NCBI GenBank assembly: GCA_034509735.1
Contig: JACGWO010000012.1
Span: 310,001-374,000, forward strand
Direction of reading: 5' to 3'
Length of the DNA: 64,000 nucleotides
Source: Sesamum alatum
Taxonomy: Eukaryota > Streptophyta > Magnoliopsida > Lamiales > Pedaliaceae
Shown in pieces: positions 43,576 through 55,307 of this stretch (the stretch's first letter is position 1; every line of letters starts with the position of its first letter). Under the pieces are notes generated by a model. It had not been told where the DNA came from and did no database searches. It saw only the letters and a program-made list of their open reading frames with translations. Made by a program: the position numbers and the translations under genes.

Positions 43576-45350
43576 TTGTTAGAATAGGTGACCAGAAAGC
43601 CAATTGAATTGGCAGTTTTGGGTACTATTTAGCAATCTTTATTGACTTGATGAATATAGTAAGTATTCATCCGTGGCACTATGTGTTTGTTGTGCTTATT
43701 GATTACGTTAGACGGCATTTTAACATCACAACAAATGCTCACAGACCAATTAGATAACCCATGTAGTTGAGTTGCGCATTAGATGGCAGCTATGAAACCA
43801 ACTTCTGAGGGTTGGTCCGGAATGTTCCAAGTCGAGGACCTCGAGACAGGGCACCGGGGTCCTACAGAGACTTGCACTAAGGATTGCATTCATTGGATGA
43901 GTGTCGTGTTTCATCAACGACAGACATTGGACGTCTATGCAATATTAGTGGGTTAGTTAACAAGGGTGTTAGCTGACTGAACTGACTCGCGGGAATCGTC
44001 ATATGGAAGCCTTGGAGGCTTGGTCGGTATGACTGGAATTCCCGGCTCTGATAGTACGAGATTAGTCCTCGGACTTGAGGAATCATGGCAGTCACATGCA
44101 TATGAAGGCTGGATCTAGGGTCTGGCAAGAGATGTCTGTATCTAGGATACGTTCATCATAAGCCTTATCCAGTGCAGTCGAAATATATATTGAGGACGGT
44201 GGATTCCAAGATAGGATCCGTCATCTATCCTCTGAGATGGTTTAAGCTCTTTAAGTCTGTGGCCACAGCGATTGGTCGAGTAGGGAATGGTTTCCTACGT
44301 CGATCAATAGAGCAAACGTGTCTCGAGTTATTGAGCATAGTTGTCTAGTCCAGGATGGGAACCGACGCCCAATTCTATGCCCTAGGCTTAGACCGGGAGA
44401 CGGATGATGGAAGGACCGTACTCGTATGGTACTCGGGGGCCTAAACTTTCACGCCAACATTCACCTAGTCTCTAGTGTCATGGACCGTTGCTAGACGGCC
44501 ACCCATGGTGACGGGCGTTTTCCGATTAATGGTTAATTGGAAAATAGTTAATTAAATTGGATTTAATTGACCAATTGTGTTGGACACAAGCCCAAGTCTA
44601 GCTGAGGGTGAACCTAAAGAGTCACTCACAAATCACTATGGTATTGGTAGAATTAATTTGGAAGTAATTCTAGAATAAGCGAATTAATTTAATTGGATTA
44701 AATTAATTCAAGGAGAAAAATAAATGATTGGATCATTTATTGAGAAATGCATTTGATGGATGGTCCAAGAATTAATTAATTGGATTAGTTAATTTTTGGA
44801 CTTAGAACCTTTAAATTAATTGGATTAATTTATCGGGTTTGGATTAATTAATTGATTGGATCAATTAATTAGAGTTTGAATTTATGTTTATTTAATTGGA
44901 TTAAATAAACTTATGGGCTTCAATTGGATTGAGATTAATTGGATTAATTAATGCCCAATGGACTTTGTTTGGACTTAATTTAATTAGATTAAATAAAAGT
45001 CCAAGACTAGTAGTCCTAGTCCATGGAAAAATTCAATTTATAGCAAGTAAAGGAAGAATTGAAATCTTCCACATGTGAGGCACATGTGACCAGCCTTTAT
45101 ATGGTTTGGTGGGTGGTTTAATTTGCTATAATGGTGCATGGTTATATAGATAATGGTGTGTGTATGTAGCTTACTTTGGAAGGTGACAAGAGAAGTTGAA
45201 TTTTGAATTCAACAACTCTACATACACAAAACTATTCACATAACTTGAAAGGACAAGGTCTTGCACGAATTTTTTCCCTCAAAAATCTCTAAAAAACTCT
45301 CCTTCTTGTGTTCATACCTTTTGGAAAGGATTGAACTAAAACATTCCAAA
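43576..45350 (+). repeat. copia 3' LTR (about 1.7 kb)
   Basis: Begins TGTTAGAATAGG. The outer end is not sharply defined: satellite resumes at about 45,351 after ACATTCCAAAAG, and an ACA terminus at 45,343 is possible. The segment 44,150-44,640 is repeated in diverged form at 53,828-54,275 (shared AAGCCTT.TCCAGTGCAGTC, TGGACACAAGCCCAAGTCTA and CCTAAAGAGTCAC), which shows it is a dispersed element end. A 1.7 kb LTR is long but known for copia lineages. Confidence 0.75.
44520..45010 (+). repeat. TTAATTGGATTAA-rich tract in copia LTR
   Basis: Many near-copies of AATTGGATTAA, AATTAATTGGATTA and similar words occur between 44,520 and 45,010, with no fixed period. It reads as a degenerate short-word expansion within the LTR. 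Confidence 0.75.
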
Positions 45351-45432
45351 AGATTAGTAGAGTCAATACAAATATATTTATAGCCAGAAATGAATCATTT
45401 ATCAGTTAATGATAAGGACTGAAAACACAAGG
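45351..45432 (-). repeat. Satellite piece (minus orientation), left of solo LTR
   Basis: Matches the minus-strand monomer (AGTCAATACAAATATATTTA, then TAGCCAGAAATGA...GGACTGAAAACACAAGG). It is continuous with 46,266 across the solo LTR. Confidence 0.93.
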
Positions 45433-46265
45433 TGATATGGTATTGACCATGGGTGGCCCGATCTTCATGACGTAGGCTTGAAATGGATAAAGGGGTCCGT
45501 GACCTGAGGAATGCAAATAGCCAACCAACGTTATATGAACGCGACCTGCTACTTAGAACATTCAACCAACCACAAGCACGAGTAAACCAATCCACACAAC
45601 GACACACTTGGGTCGAGCACGAATTGGGGGCTTTGTGAATTTGAATCACCAAACCTAATATGCTAGATTGACAAAGCAAGGTTTCACTAGAGCTGAAAAT
45701 AGGATATAAACTCTCCAAAATATGAGAACTCTCACAATATTTTTTAAACTTGGATATCTTCTTGGTTCTTCCCGTTTGCATGCTGATACATGCCTTTTTA
45801 TAGGCCTAAAACACTTTCAAATTGACCACACATATCCCCAAGTGACTCCTTGGTGGATGTACATTCAATAATTAGTCAAAATATGACTAAAAACTATGCA
45901 TTTTTGGTCAAAAACGAGTAAAAGTTATGGTCTTCCATGTGAATCCGAAAATTGGTGCATTGTATGTGATAAATGCACTTTGAATGTGATTAAGAAGTCT
46001 TCTTTGACCACTTGGCTGCACTTGGACGAATTTGGGCTCTTAATATGGGCTTCCTTGGGCTTGAATTATTGAAATTAAGCACTCATGTTGGGCCTCCAAT
46101 TATGATTTGATCCAATTGGCAAATATTAAGTTGGATTGGGCTTGAATTGCTTCTTGCATTCTCTTCAACCTTCCTCTTTTCATTGGCCCATTTTCAATTG
46201 TTAAGTCTTGGTGCAATTGATCTTGAACTTCTTTAGCTCGTTGGATGCCCTCGGTCTTCTCATCA
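45433..46265 (-). mobile_element. gypsy solo LTR with TSD
   Basis: An 833 bp sequence aligning end to end with the LTR at 27,663-28,492, with TGATATGG...CTCATCA ends. Flanks are CAAGG on both sides (45,428-45,432 and 46,266-46,270), a 5 bp target duplication typical of gypsy integrase. Satellite reads through when the LTR and one CAAGG are removed. It represents a separate insertion of the same family followed by LTR-LTR recombination. Confidence 0.96.
45795..45802 (-). promoter_or_regulatory. TATA box of solo LTR
   Basis: On the minus strand TATAAAAA within CCTATAAAAAGGCATG, at the position of the TATA box in the complete LTR. A solo LTR can still act as a promoter towards lower coordinates. 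Confidence 0.5.
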
Positions 46266-49200
46266 CAAGGTGTTTCCTACAATTGTGTTGAGTATTAGGC
46301 ATTTATCCGGACGTACAACTGATTATGAAGGTTTTCCAAACCCTCGATATGGCAAAGATAAATGTGCATTAGTGTCTAAATTTGTTTAAAGGAGTTTGTC
46401 TTTCCGCAAAGGTACAAAGCCGAGTTCATGGCTCAAAAGAGTGGTCTAGATGTAGTCCTAGGGCATATTTATGTTAAATAACATGGAGTCCTAGTTGTAT
46501 AATCGAGGAGTGGCTTTAATATTGATTATTAGAGTCAATAGAATATATTTATAGCCAGAAATGAGTCATCTATCAGTCAATGATAAGGACTGAAAGTACA
46601 AGGTGTTTCCTACGATTGTGTTGAGTATTAGGCATGTATCCGAACGTACGATTGATTACAAAGGTTGCCCAAGCCCTCGATATGACAAAGATAAAAGGGA
46701 ATTAGTGTGTAATTCGTTTAAAGGAGTTTGTCGTTGCGCAAAGGTACAAAGCTGAGTCAATGGCTCAAACGAGTGTTCTAGTGCATTTCTCTGTTGAATA
46801 AGATGGAGTCCTACTCTTATAATCGAAGAGTGGGTTTAATATTGATTATTAGAGTCGATACGAATATATTTATAGCCAGAAATGAGTCATCTATCAGTCA
46901 ATGATAAGGATTAAAGACACAAGGTGTTTCCTACGATTGTCTTGAGTATTAGGCATGTATCGGGACGTACGATTGATTATGAACGTTCTCCATGCCCTCA
47001 ATATGCCAAAGATAAAAGTGGATTAGTGTCTAAATTTGTTTAAAGGAGTTTTTCGTTGCGCAAAAGGACAAAGCTGAGTCCATGGCTCAATAGAGTGTTC
47101 TAGATGTAGTCCTAGTGCATTTTTATGTTGAATAAGATAGAGTCCTAGTCGTACAATCGAAGAGTGACTTTAATATTGATTATTAGAGTCAATACGAATA
47201 TCGTCTAAGATTAGTCATCTATCAGTCAATGATAAGGACTAAAAACACAAGGTGTTTCCTACGATTGTGTTAAGTATTAGGCATGTATTCGGACGTACGA
47301 TTGATTACGAAGGTTGACCAAGGCCTTGATATGGCAGAGATAAAGGGGAATTAGTGTCTAAATTTGTTTAAAGGAATTTGTCGTTGCGCAAGGTACAAAG
47401 CTGAGTCCATGGCCTAAACGAGTGTTCTAGATGTAGTACTAGTGCATTTTTATGTTGAAAAAGATGGAGTCCTAGTCGTATAATCGAAGAGTGGCTTTAA
47501 TATTGATTATTAGAGTCAATACGAATATATCTATAGCCAGAAATGAGTCATCAATTAGTCAATGACAAGGACTGAAAACACAAGGTGTTTCCTACGATTA
47601 TGTTGAGTATTAGGCATGTATCCGGATGTACGGTTGATTACGAAGGTTGACCAAGCCCTCGATACGGCAAAGATAAAAGTGCATTAGTTTCTAAATTTGT
47701 TTAAAGGAGTTTGTCTTTCCGCAAATGTACAAAGTTGAGTCCATGGCTCGAAAGTGTGTTCTAGATGTAGTCCTAGTGCATTTTAATTTTTAATAAGATG
47801 GAGTCTTAGTCGTACAATCGAATAGTGGCTTTAATATTTATTATTAGAGTCGATACGAATATATTTATAGCCAGAAATGAGTCATCGATCAATCAATAAT
47901 AAGGACTGAAAACACAAGATGTTTCCTACGATTGTGTTAAGTATTAGGCATGTATCCGGATGGCAAAGATAAAAGGGAATTAGTTCTAAATTCGTTTAAA
48001 GGAGTTTGTCGTTGCGCAAAGGTACAAAGCTGAGTCCTTGACTCAAACGAGTGTTCTAGATGTAGTACTACTGCATTTCTATGTTGAATAAGATAGAGTC
48101 ATAGTCGTATAATCAAAAAGTGGCTTTAATATTGATTATTAGAGTCGATACGAATATATTTATAGCCAGAAATGAGTCATCCATCAGTCAATGATAAGGA
48201 CTGAAAACACAAGGTATTTTCTACGATTATGTTGAGTATTAGGCATGTATGCAGACGTACGAATCATTATGAACGTTCTCCATGCCCTCAATATGCCAAA
48301 GATAAAAGTGGATTAGTGTCTAAATTTGTTTAAAGGAGTTTTTCGTTGCACAAAGGTACAAAGCTTTGTCCATGGCTCAAAAGAGTGTTCTAGATGTAGT
48401 CCTAGTACAATTTTATGTTGAATAAGATGGAGTCCTAGTCGTATAATCGAAGAGTGACTTGAATATTGACTATTAGAGTCAATACGAATATAGTTTGAGA
48501 TAAGTCATCTATCGGTCAATGATAAGGACTAAAAACACAAGGTGTTTCCTACAATTGTATTAAATATTAGGCATGTATCTGGATGTATGATTGATTACGA
48601 AGGTTGACCAAGCCCTTGATATGACATAGATAAATGGGAATTAGTGTCTAAATTTGTTTAAAGGAGTTTGTCGTTGCGCAAAGGTACAAAACTAAGTCCA
48701 TGGCTCGAACGAGTGTTCTAGATATAGTCCTAGTGCATTTTTATGTTGAATAAGATGGATTCCTAGTCATATAATCGAAGAGTGGCTTTAATATTGATTA
48801 TTAAAATCGATACGAGTATATGTATAGGCAGAAATGAGTCATCTATCAGTTAATGATAAGGACTGAAAACACAAGGTGTTTCCTACGATTGTGTTGAGTA
48901 TTAGGCATGTATCCGGACGTACGATTGATTATAAAAGTTCTCCATGCCCTCAATATGGCAAAGATAAAAATGGATTAGTGTCTAAATTTGTTTAAAGGAG
49001 TTTGTCATTGCCAAAGGTACAAAGCTGATTCCATGGCTCAAAAGAGTATTCTAGATGTAGTCATAGTGCATTTTGATGTTCAAGAAGATGGACTCCTAGT
49101 AGTCTAATCGATGAGTGGCTTTAATATTGATTATTAGGGTCAATAGGAATATATTTATAGCTAGAAATGAGTCATCTATCAGTCAATGATAAGAACTGAA

Positions 49201-52200
49201 AACACAAGGTGTTTCCTACGATTATGTTGAGTATTAGGCATGTATTCGGACATACGATTGATTATGAAGGTTCTCCATGCCCTCAATATGGCAAAGATAA
49301 AAGTGGATTAGTGTCTAAAATCGTTTAGAGGAGTTTGTCATTGCGCAAAGGTACAAAGCTGAGTTCATTGCTCCAAAGAGTGTTCTAGATGTAGCCCTAG
49401 TGCATTTTTATGTTGAATAGGATGGAATCCTAGTCGTATAATCAAAGAGTGACTCTAATATTGATTATTAGAGTCAATACAAATATATATATAGCCCGAA
49501 ATGAGTCATCAATCAATCAATAATAAGGACTTAAAACACAAGGTGTTTCCTACGATTGTGTTGAGTATTAGGCATGTATCCGGACATACGATTTATTACG
49601 AAGGTTGACCAAGCCTTGGATATGCAAAAGATAAAAGTGCATTAGTGTCTAATTTTTTTTAAAGAAGTTTGTTGTTGCGCAAAGGTACATTGCTGAGTCC
49701 ACGGCTCAAAGAGTGCTCTAGACGTAGTCCTATTGCATTTTTATGTTGAATAAGTTGGAGTCCTAGTCGTATAATTGAAGATTGGCTTTAATATTGATTA
49801 TTAGAGTCAATACGAAAATATTTATAGCCAGAAATGAGTCATCTATCAATCAATGATAAGGACTTAAAACACAAGGTGTTTCCTATAATTGTGTTGAGTA
49901 TTAGGCATGTATCCGAATGTACGATTGATTACAAAGGTTGACCAAGTCCTTGATATGGGAAAGATAAAAGGGAATTAGTGTCTGAACTCGTTTAAAGGAG
50001 TTTGTCGTTACGCAAAGGTACAAAGCTGAGTCCATGGCTCAAACGAGTGTTCTAGATATAGTACTAGTGCATTTTTATGTTTAATAAGATGAAGTCCTAG
50101 TCATATAATCGAAGAGTGGCGTTAATATTGATTATTAAAATCGATACGAATATATGTATAGGCATAAATGAGTCATCTATCAGTCAATGATAAGAACTGA
50201 AAACACAAGGTGTTTCCTACAATTGTATTGAGTATTATACATGTATCCGGACGTACGATTGATTATGAAAGTTCTCCATGCCCTCAATATGGCAAAGATA
50301 AAAGTGGATTAGTGTCTAAATTTGTTTAAAGGAGTTTGTCGTTGCGCAAAGGTACAAAGCTGATTCCATGGCTCAAAAGAGTGTTCTAAATGTAGTCCTA
50401 GTGCATTTTGATGTTCAAGAAGATGGACTCCTAGTAGTATAATCAATGAGTGGCTTTAACATTGATTATAATAGTCAATACGAATATATTTATGGCCAGA
50501 AATGAGTCATCTATCAGTCAATGATAAGGACTGAAAACACAAGGTGTTTCCTACGATTGTGTTGAATATTAGGCATGTATCCGGACGTACGATTGATTAT
50601 GAAGGTTCTCCATGCCCTCAATATGGCAAAGATAAAAGTGGATTTGTGTCTAAATCCGTTTAAAGGAGTTTGTCGTTGCGCAAAGGTACAAAGCTGAGTC
50701 CATTGCTCAAAAGAATGTTCTAGATGTAGTCCTAGTGCATTTTTATTGTGAATAGGATGAAATCCTAGTCGAATAATCGGAGAGTGACTTTAATATTGAT
50801 TATTAGAGTCAATATGAATATATATATATAGCCCGAAATAAGTCATCAATAAGTTAATAATAAGGACTGAAAATACAAGGTATTTCCTACGATTGTGTTG
50901 AGTATTAGGCATGTATCCGGACGTACGATTTATTACAAAGTTTGACCAAGCCCTTGATATGCAAAAGATAAAAGTGCATTAGTGCATAATTTTTTTTAAA
51001 GGAGTTTGTCCTTGCGCAAAGGTACATAGCTGAGTCCATGGCTCAAAAGAGTGCTCTAGATGTAGTCCTATTGCATTTTTATGTTGAATAAGATGGAGTC
51101 CTAGTCGTATAATCGAAAAGTGGCTTTAATTTGATTATTAGAGTCGATATGAGTATATTTATAGCAAAAAATGAGTCATCTATCAGTCAATGATAAGGAT
51201 TGAAAACACAAGGTGTTTCCTACGATTGTGTTGAGTATTAGGCATGTATCCGAACGTACGATTGATTATGAAGATTCTCCATGCCCTCAATATGGCAAAG
51301 ATAAAGTGGATTTGTGTCTAAATTTGTTTAAAGGAGTTTGTCGTTGCGCAAAGGTACAAAGTTGAGTCCATGGCTCAAAAGAGTGTTCCAAATGTAGTCC
51401 TAGTGCACTTTTATGTTGAATAAGATGGAAACCTAATCGTATAATCGATGAGTGGCTTTAATATTGATTATTAGAATCAATACGAATATATTGATAGCCA
51501 TAAATGGGTCATCTATCAGTCAATTATAAGGACTGAAGACACAAGGTGTTTCCTACGATTGTGTTGAGTATTAGGCATGTATCCGGACGTACGATTGATT
51601 ACGACGTTTGACCAAGCCCTCGATTTGGCCAATAAAAGGGAATTAGTGTCTAAATTTTTTTAAAGGATTTTGTCGTTGCGCAAATGTACAAAGCTGACTC
51701 CATGACTCAAAAGAACATTCTAGATGTAGTCCTAGTGCATTTTATGTTGAATAAGATGGAGTCCTAGTCATATAATTGAAGAGTGGCTTTAATATTAATT
51801 GTTAGAGTCGATACGATTATATTTATAGCAAGAAATGAGTCATGTATCAGTCAATGATAAGGATTGAAAATACAAGGTGTTTTCTAGGATTGTGTTGAGT
51901 ATTAGGAATGTACCCAGACGTACGATTGATTACGAAGGTTGACCAAGCCCTCGATATAAAATAGATAAAAGTGCATTAGTATCTAAATTTGTTTAAAGGA
52001 GTTTGTCGTTGCGCAAATGTACAAAGCTGAATCCATGGCTCGAAAGAGTGTTCTAGATGTAGTCTGAGTGATTTTTATGTTGAATAACATGAAGTCTTAG
52101 TCGTACAATCGAAGCTTTAATATTGATTATTAGAGTCAATACGAATATATTTATAGCGAGAAATGAGTCATCTATCAGTCAATGATAAGGACTGAAAACA

Positions 52201-53550
52201 CAAGGTGTTTCCTACGATTGTGTTGAGTATTAGGCATGTATCCGGACGTACGACTGATTATGAAGGTTCTCCAAGCCCTCGATATGGCAAAGATAAATGT
52301 GCATTAGTGTCTAAATTTGTTCAAAGGAGTTTGTCTTTGCGCAAAGGTACAAAGCTGAGTCCATGGCTCAAAAGAGTGTTTAGTGATGTAGTCCTAGTGC
52401 ATATTTATATTGAATAACATGGAGTCCTAGTTGTATAATCGAAGAGTGGCTTTAATATTGATTATTAGAGTCAATACAAATATATGTATAGGCAGAAATG
52501 AGTCATCTATTAGTCAATGATAAGGACAGAAAACACAAGGTGTTTGCCACGATTGTGTTGAGTATTATTAGGCATGTGTTAAAATGGAATTAGTGTCTAA
52601 ATTATTTTACAGGAGTTTGTCGTTGCGCAATGGTACAAAGCTGAGTCCATGGCTCAAACGAGTGTTCTAGATATAGTACTAGTGCATTTTTATGTTGAAT
52701 AAGATGGAGTCCTAGTCGTATAATCGAAGAGTGGTTTTAATATTGATTATTAGAGTTGATACGAATATATTTATAGCAAGAAATGAGTCATCTATCAGTC
52801 AATGATAAGGACTGAAAACACAAGGAGTTTCCTACGATAGTGTGGAGTATTAGGTATGTATCCGGACGTACGATTGATTACGAAGATTCACCAAGCCCTC
52901 GATCAGGAAAAGATAAAAGTGCATTAGTGTCTAAATTTGTTTAAAGGAGTTTGTCGTTGCAAAAATGTACAAAGCTGAGTCCATGGCTCAAAAGAGTATT
53001 CTAGATATAGTCCTAGTGCATATTTGTGTTGAATAAGATGGAGTCCTAGTCGTATAATCGAAGGCTAGCTTTAACATTGATTAATCGAGTAGATACGAAT
53101 ACATTTATAGCTAAAAACGAGTCATTTATCAGTCAATGATAAGGACTAGAAACGCAAGGTGTTTCCTACGATTGTGTGGAGTATTAGGCATGTATCTGGA
53201 CGTACAATTGATTACGAAGGCTCACCAAGCCCTCGATCAGGCTAAGATACAAGTGCATTAGTGTCTAAATTTGTTTAAAGGAGTTTGTCATTGCGCAAAA
53301 GTACAAAGCTGAGTCCATGGCTCAAAAGAGTATTGTAGATGTAGTCCTAGTGCATATATGTGTTGAATAAAATGGAGTCCTAGTTGTATAATCGAAGAGT
53401 AGCTTTAACATTGATTATTAGAGTCGATACGAATACATTTATAGCAAAAAAATGAGTCATTTATCAGTCAATGATAAGGGTTTGAAACAAAAGGTGTTTC
53501 CTATGATTGTGTGGAGTATTAGGCATGTATCCGGATGTACGATTGATTAC
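46266..53550 (-). repeat. Satellite array, right block (minus orientation)
   Basis: About 22 monomers of the same satellite in reverse orientation: GAGTCCATGGCTCAAAAGAG recurs every ~333 bp, with TATTTATAGCCAGAAATGAGTCAT on the + strand. Multi-monomer blocks recur irregularly. The pair 46,985-47,340 resembles 48,272-48,640 (offset 1,287), and 48,780-49,775 resembles 50,110-51,115 (offset about 1,330). There is no 11-mer order like the left block. Small truncations lie near 47,960 and 52,575. Confidence 0.96.
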
Positions 53551-53610
53551 GTGCAAGCCCTATATGCAAATGTCTCGGTTTCGGATACATGCCTAATACT
53601 CCACACAATC
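53505..53610. repeat. Perfect 29 bp inverted repeat at array edge
   Basis: The last satellite monomer (53,505-53,533, starting GATTGTGTGGAGTATTAGGC) is followed after 48 bp by its exact reverse complement (53,582-53,610, ending CTAATACTCCACACAATC). The spacer holds further satellite words. It can form a hairpin and marks the end of the array. Confidence 0.95.
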
Positions 53611-54391
53611 AAAGCTATTCCCGCGCCTATGGAAATCGAGAATCTGAAGAGGTATCTCCGTCTCTAATAGATGACTCGGCCAGAGTGCCATATTGATAAG
53701 GAAGCGAACCACTCTGGTGCGGGATCTCCGTCTGATTACGGACATGTGCAGGAGTTTCACATGTTCCTTATAATAGACGGAGATACCTATATGCTTATAA
53801 TGGACAAGGCTTTCGGACATGTGCATTATAAGCCTTGTCCAGTGCAGTCAGAATGTGTAGCGAGGATGGTGGGTTTGAAGAAGATGATTCATCCCATGTC
53901 AGTATGTGATAGAAGTATCTCCAATGCACTCGGAGACACGTTCATGCTGCTTAAAGCTTTGGCCATAGTGGTTGATGAGCACAGAAAGGTTTCCTGCATC
54001 GATGCGATGAGGCATACGTAGTCTCGAGTCTAGCATAGTTGCCTAGTCAAGGATGGGAACCACAACGTCCAATTCCATACCCTAGACTAATGCCGGGAGA
54101 CGGTAGATGGAAGGACCGACTGATACGAAATCAGGAGCCTAAATGTTTACGCCAGCATTCACCTAGTTTCTAGTGCCATCGACCGTTTCTAGACAAACAC
54201 CCATGGTAATGGGCTTCTACTGGACACAAGCCCAAGTCTAGTTGAGGATGAACCTAAAGAGTCACACAAAAATCACCGAGGAGGTAAAGGAATTGACTTG
54301 GAGTCAATTCCTAAAGATGATAAATAATTGGATTATTTATGAAAATGTCTATTGGATGGATGGGCCGATATTGTATCAGGCCCACGATTAA
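53611..54391 (+). mobile_element. copia LTR remnant (same family as 43,576-45,350)
   Basis: From about 53,828 to 54,391 it is colinear with 44,155-44,760 of the copia LTR, with many substitutions and some deletions. Shared words include GATGGGAACC, GACGG.AGATGGAAGGACCG, CACCCATGG and GGACACAAGCCCAAGTCTAG. The part 53,611-53,828 does not align and contains several inverted repeats. The 116-codon open frame at 53,671-54,021 has no recognisable domain and is read as chance. It is cut at 54,391 by the CACTA end. Confidence 0.8.
53650..53788. repeat. 14 bp inverted repeat in the junction segment
   Basis: AGGTATCTCCGTCT (53,650-53,663) pairs exactly with AGACGGAGATACCT (53,775-53,788). A second pair, GGACAAGGCTT and AAGCCTTGTCC, lies near 53,802-53,841. 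Together they make this non-aligning segment fold-back prone. Confidence 0.85.
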
Positions 54392-54425
54392 CACTACAAA
54401 AATTTGCGGTAATTGCAACGGGAAT
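54392..54425. repeat. CACTA terminal inverted repeat (one side)
   Basis: CACTACAAAAATTTGCGGTA and the following AT/GC mixture are the classic CACTA-family terminus. Its partner was not found in the window. Confidence 0.85.
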
Positions 54426-55125
54426 AGGAAAGATTTCTTTAATATTTGGAACGGTAAATAGATCACTGTACTCATTTGGACATGTATTAGGAACGGTTCA
54501 GGAACGGGAGGCTATCGTTGCAAGGAGAGGCGTTCCTAATAATTAGGAATCCGAGAAGGTCGGCCATTCCACTTTAGGAACGGTTGTTGGCATACAATCG
54601 TTTTACCATTCCCAATTACTTTTGTATGTATTAATTTGTAGTTTTTGCATTTGGAACACCTTATAAATTATTGGAACGGTCATATCAAAATAAATACGCG
54701 CAATTAGGAATGGACGTTAGAATACGTTTTGGAATTGTCAGCATAAGTTGAAGATACATTTTAGCACTGTTTCTGGAATACGTCTTGGAACGGTCGTTTT
54801 TCCAAGTTAGGCACGGTCACTGGAATACATTTTGACATGGTCCTTGGGAACGGATTTTGTACTCCTAATTTGGAATACGATATTGGACCGGTTTTTGGTA
54901 TTGTATTTAAAACGCAAACCTAACCACGAAAGCATTGAATTTGGAATACATGTAGGAACAGTCTATCCATAATTTGGAATTCGTTTTTACCCGCGCTTAG
55001 GCACGATTGTCATAGAAATTTGGAATGGTTGTTTACCCGGTAATAGGAACGCTCTTCTAAACAATCACACATTGGAACGGTTTGTAAGCGCTCCATGACC
55101 GTCAAAAGTACCGTTCCAAAATAAT
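54426..55125. repeat. CACTA subterminal repeats (GGAACGGT)
   Basis: GGAACGGT or one-base variants recur at least eight times (near 54,449, 54,492, 54,571, 54,673, 54,789 and 55,075, with the complement CCGTTCC near 55,115). In En/Spm-type elements, subterminal motifs of this sort are the binding sites of the element's DNA-binding protein. Between them lie GGAATACG/GGAATTCG half-copies. No coding sequence. Confidence 0.8.
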
Positions 55126-55307
55126 GAATTATTAATTTTTTTTATGGTTATAATTATTATCATTAAAATATATATTAAATTATTAATAATATTTTTGAGT
55201 TTGGTTTTATAATTATTATTTAAATATGAAAAAATGCATAATTTAGAAATAAAAATTATATTAAATGCGAATATGATCCAATTTAATTACAAAAAAAAGT
55301 CCCAAAT

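Larger units (their letters stand above)
40362..45350 (+). mobile_element. Ty1/copia LTR retrotransposon, decayed, 5' end missing
   Basis: The + strand order is gag, protease, GAG-pre-integrase, integrase end, an RT/RNase H remnant, PPT and 3' LTR, which is the copia gene order. The 5' LTR and the start of gag are replaced by the truncated gypsy LTR. Most of the reverse transcriptase is deleted between about 42,500 and 42,780. It is heavily mutated, with a stop every few dozen codons outside gag, so it is older than the LINE insertions. Confidence 0.85.

Noticed and set aside
53671..54021. A 116-codon + strand frame starting MTRPECHIDKEANHSG
   Set aside because: It overlaps the fold-back segment and copia LTR remnant, matches no domain I know, and the related LTR at 44,150 has no corresponding frame.
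54352..54546. A 64-codon frame across the CACTA terminus
   Set aside because: It runs from the copia LTR into the subterminal repeats, crossing an insertion border, so it cannot be an old gene.
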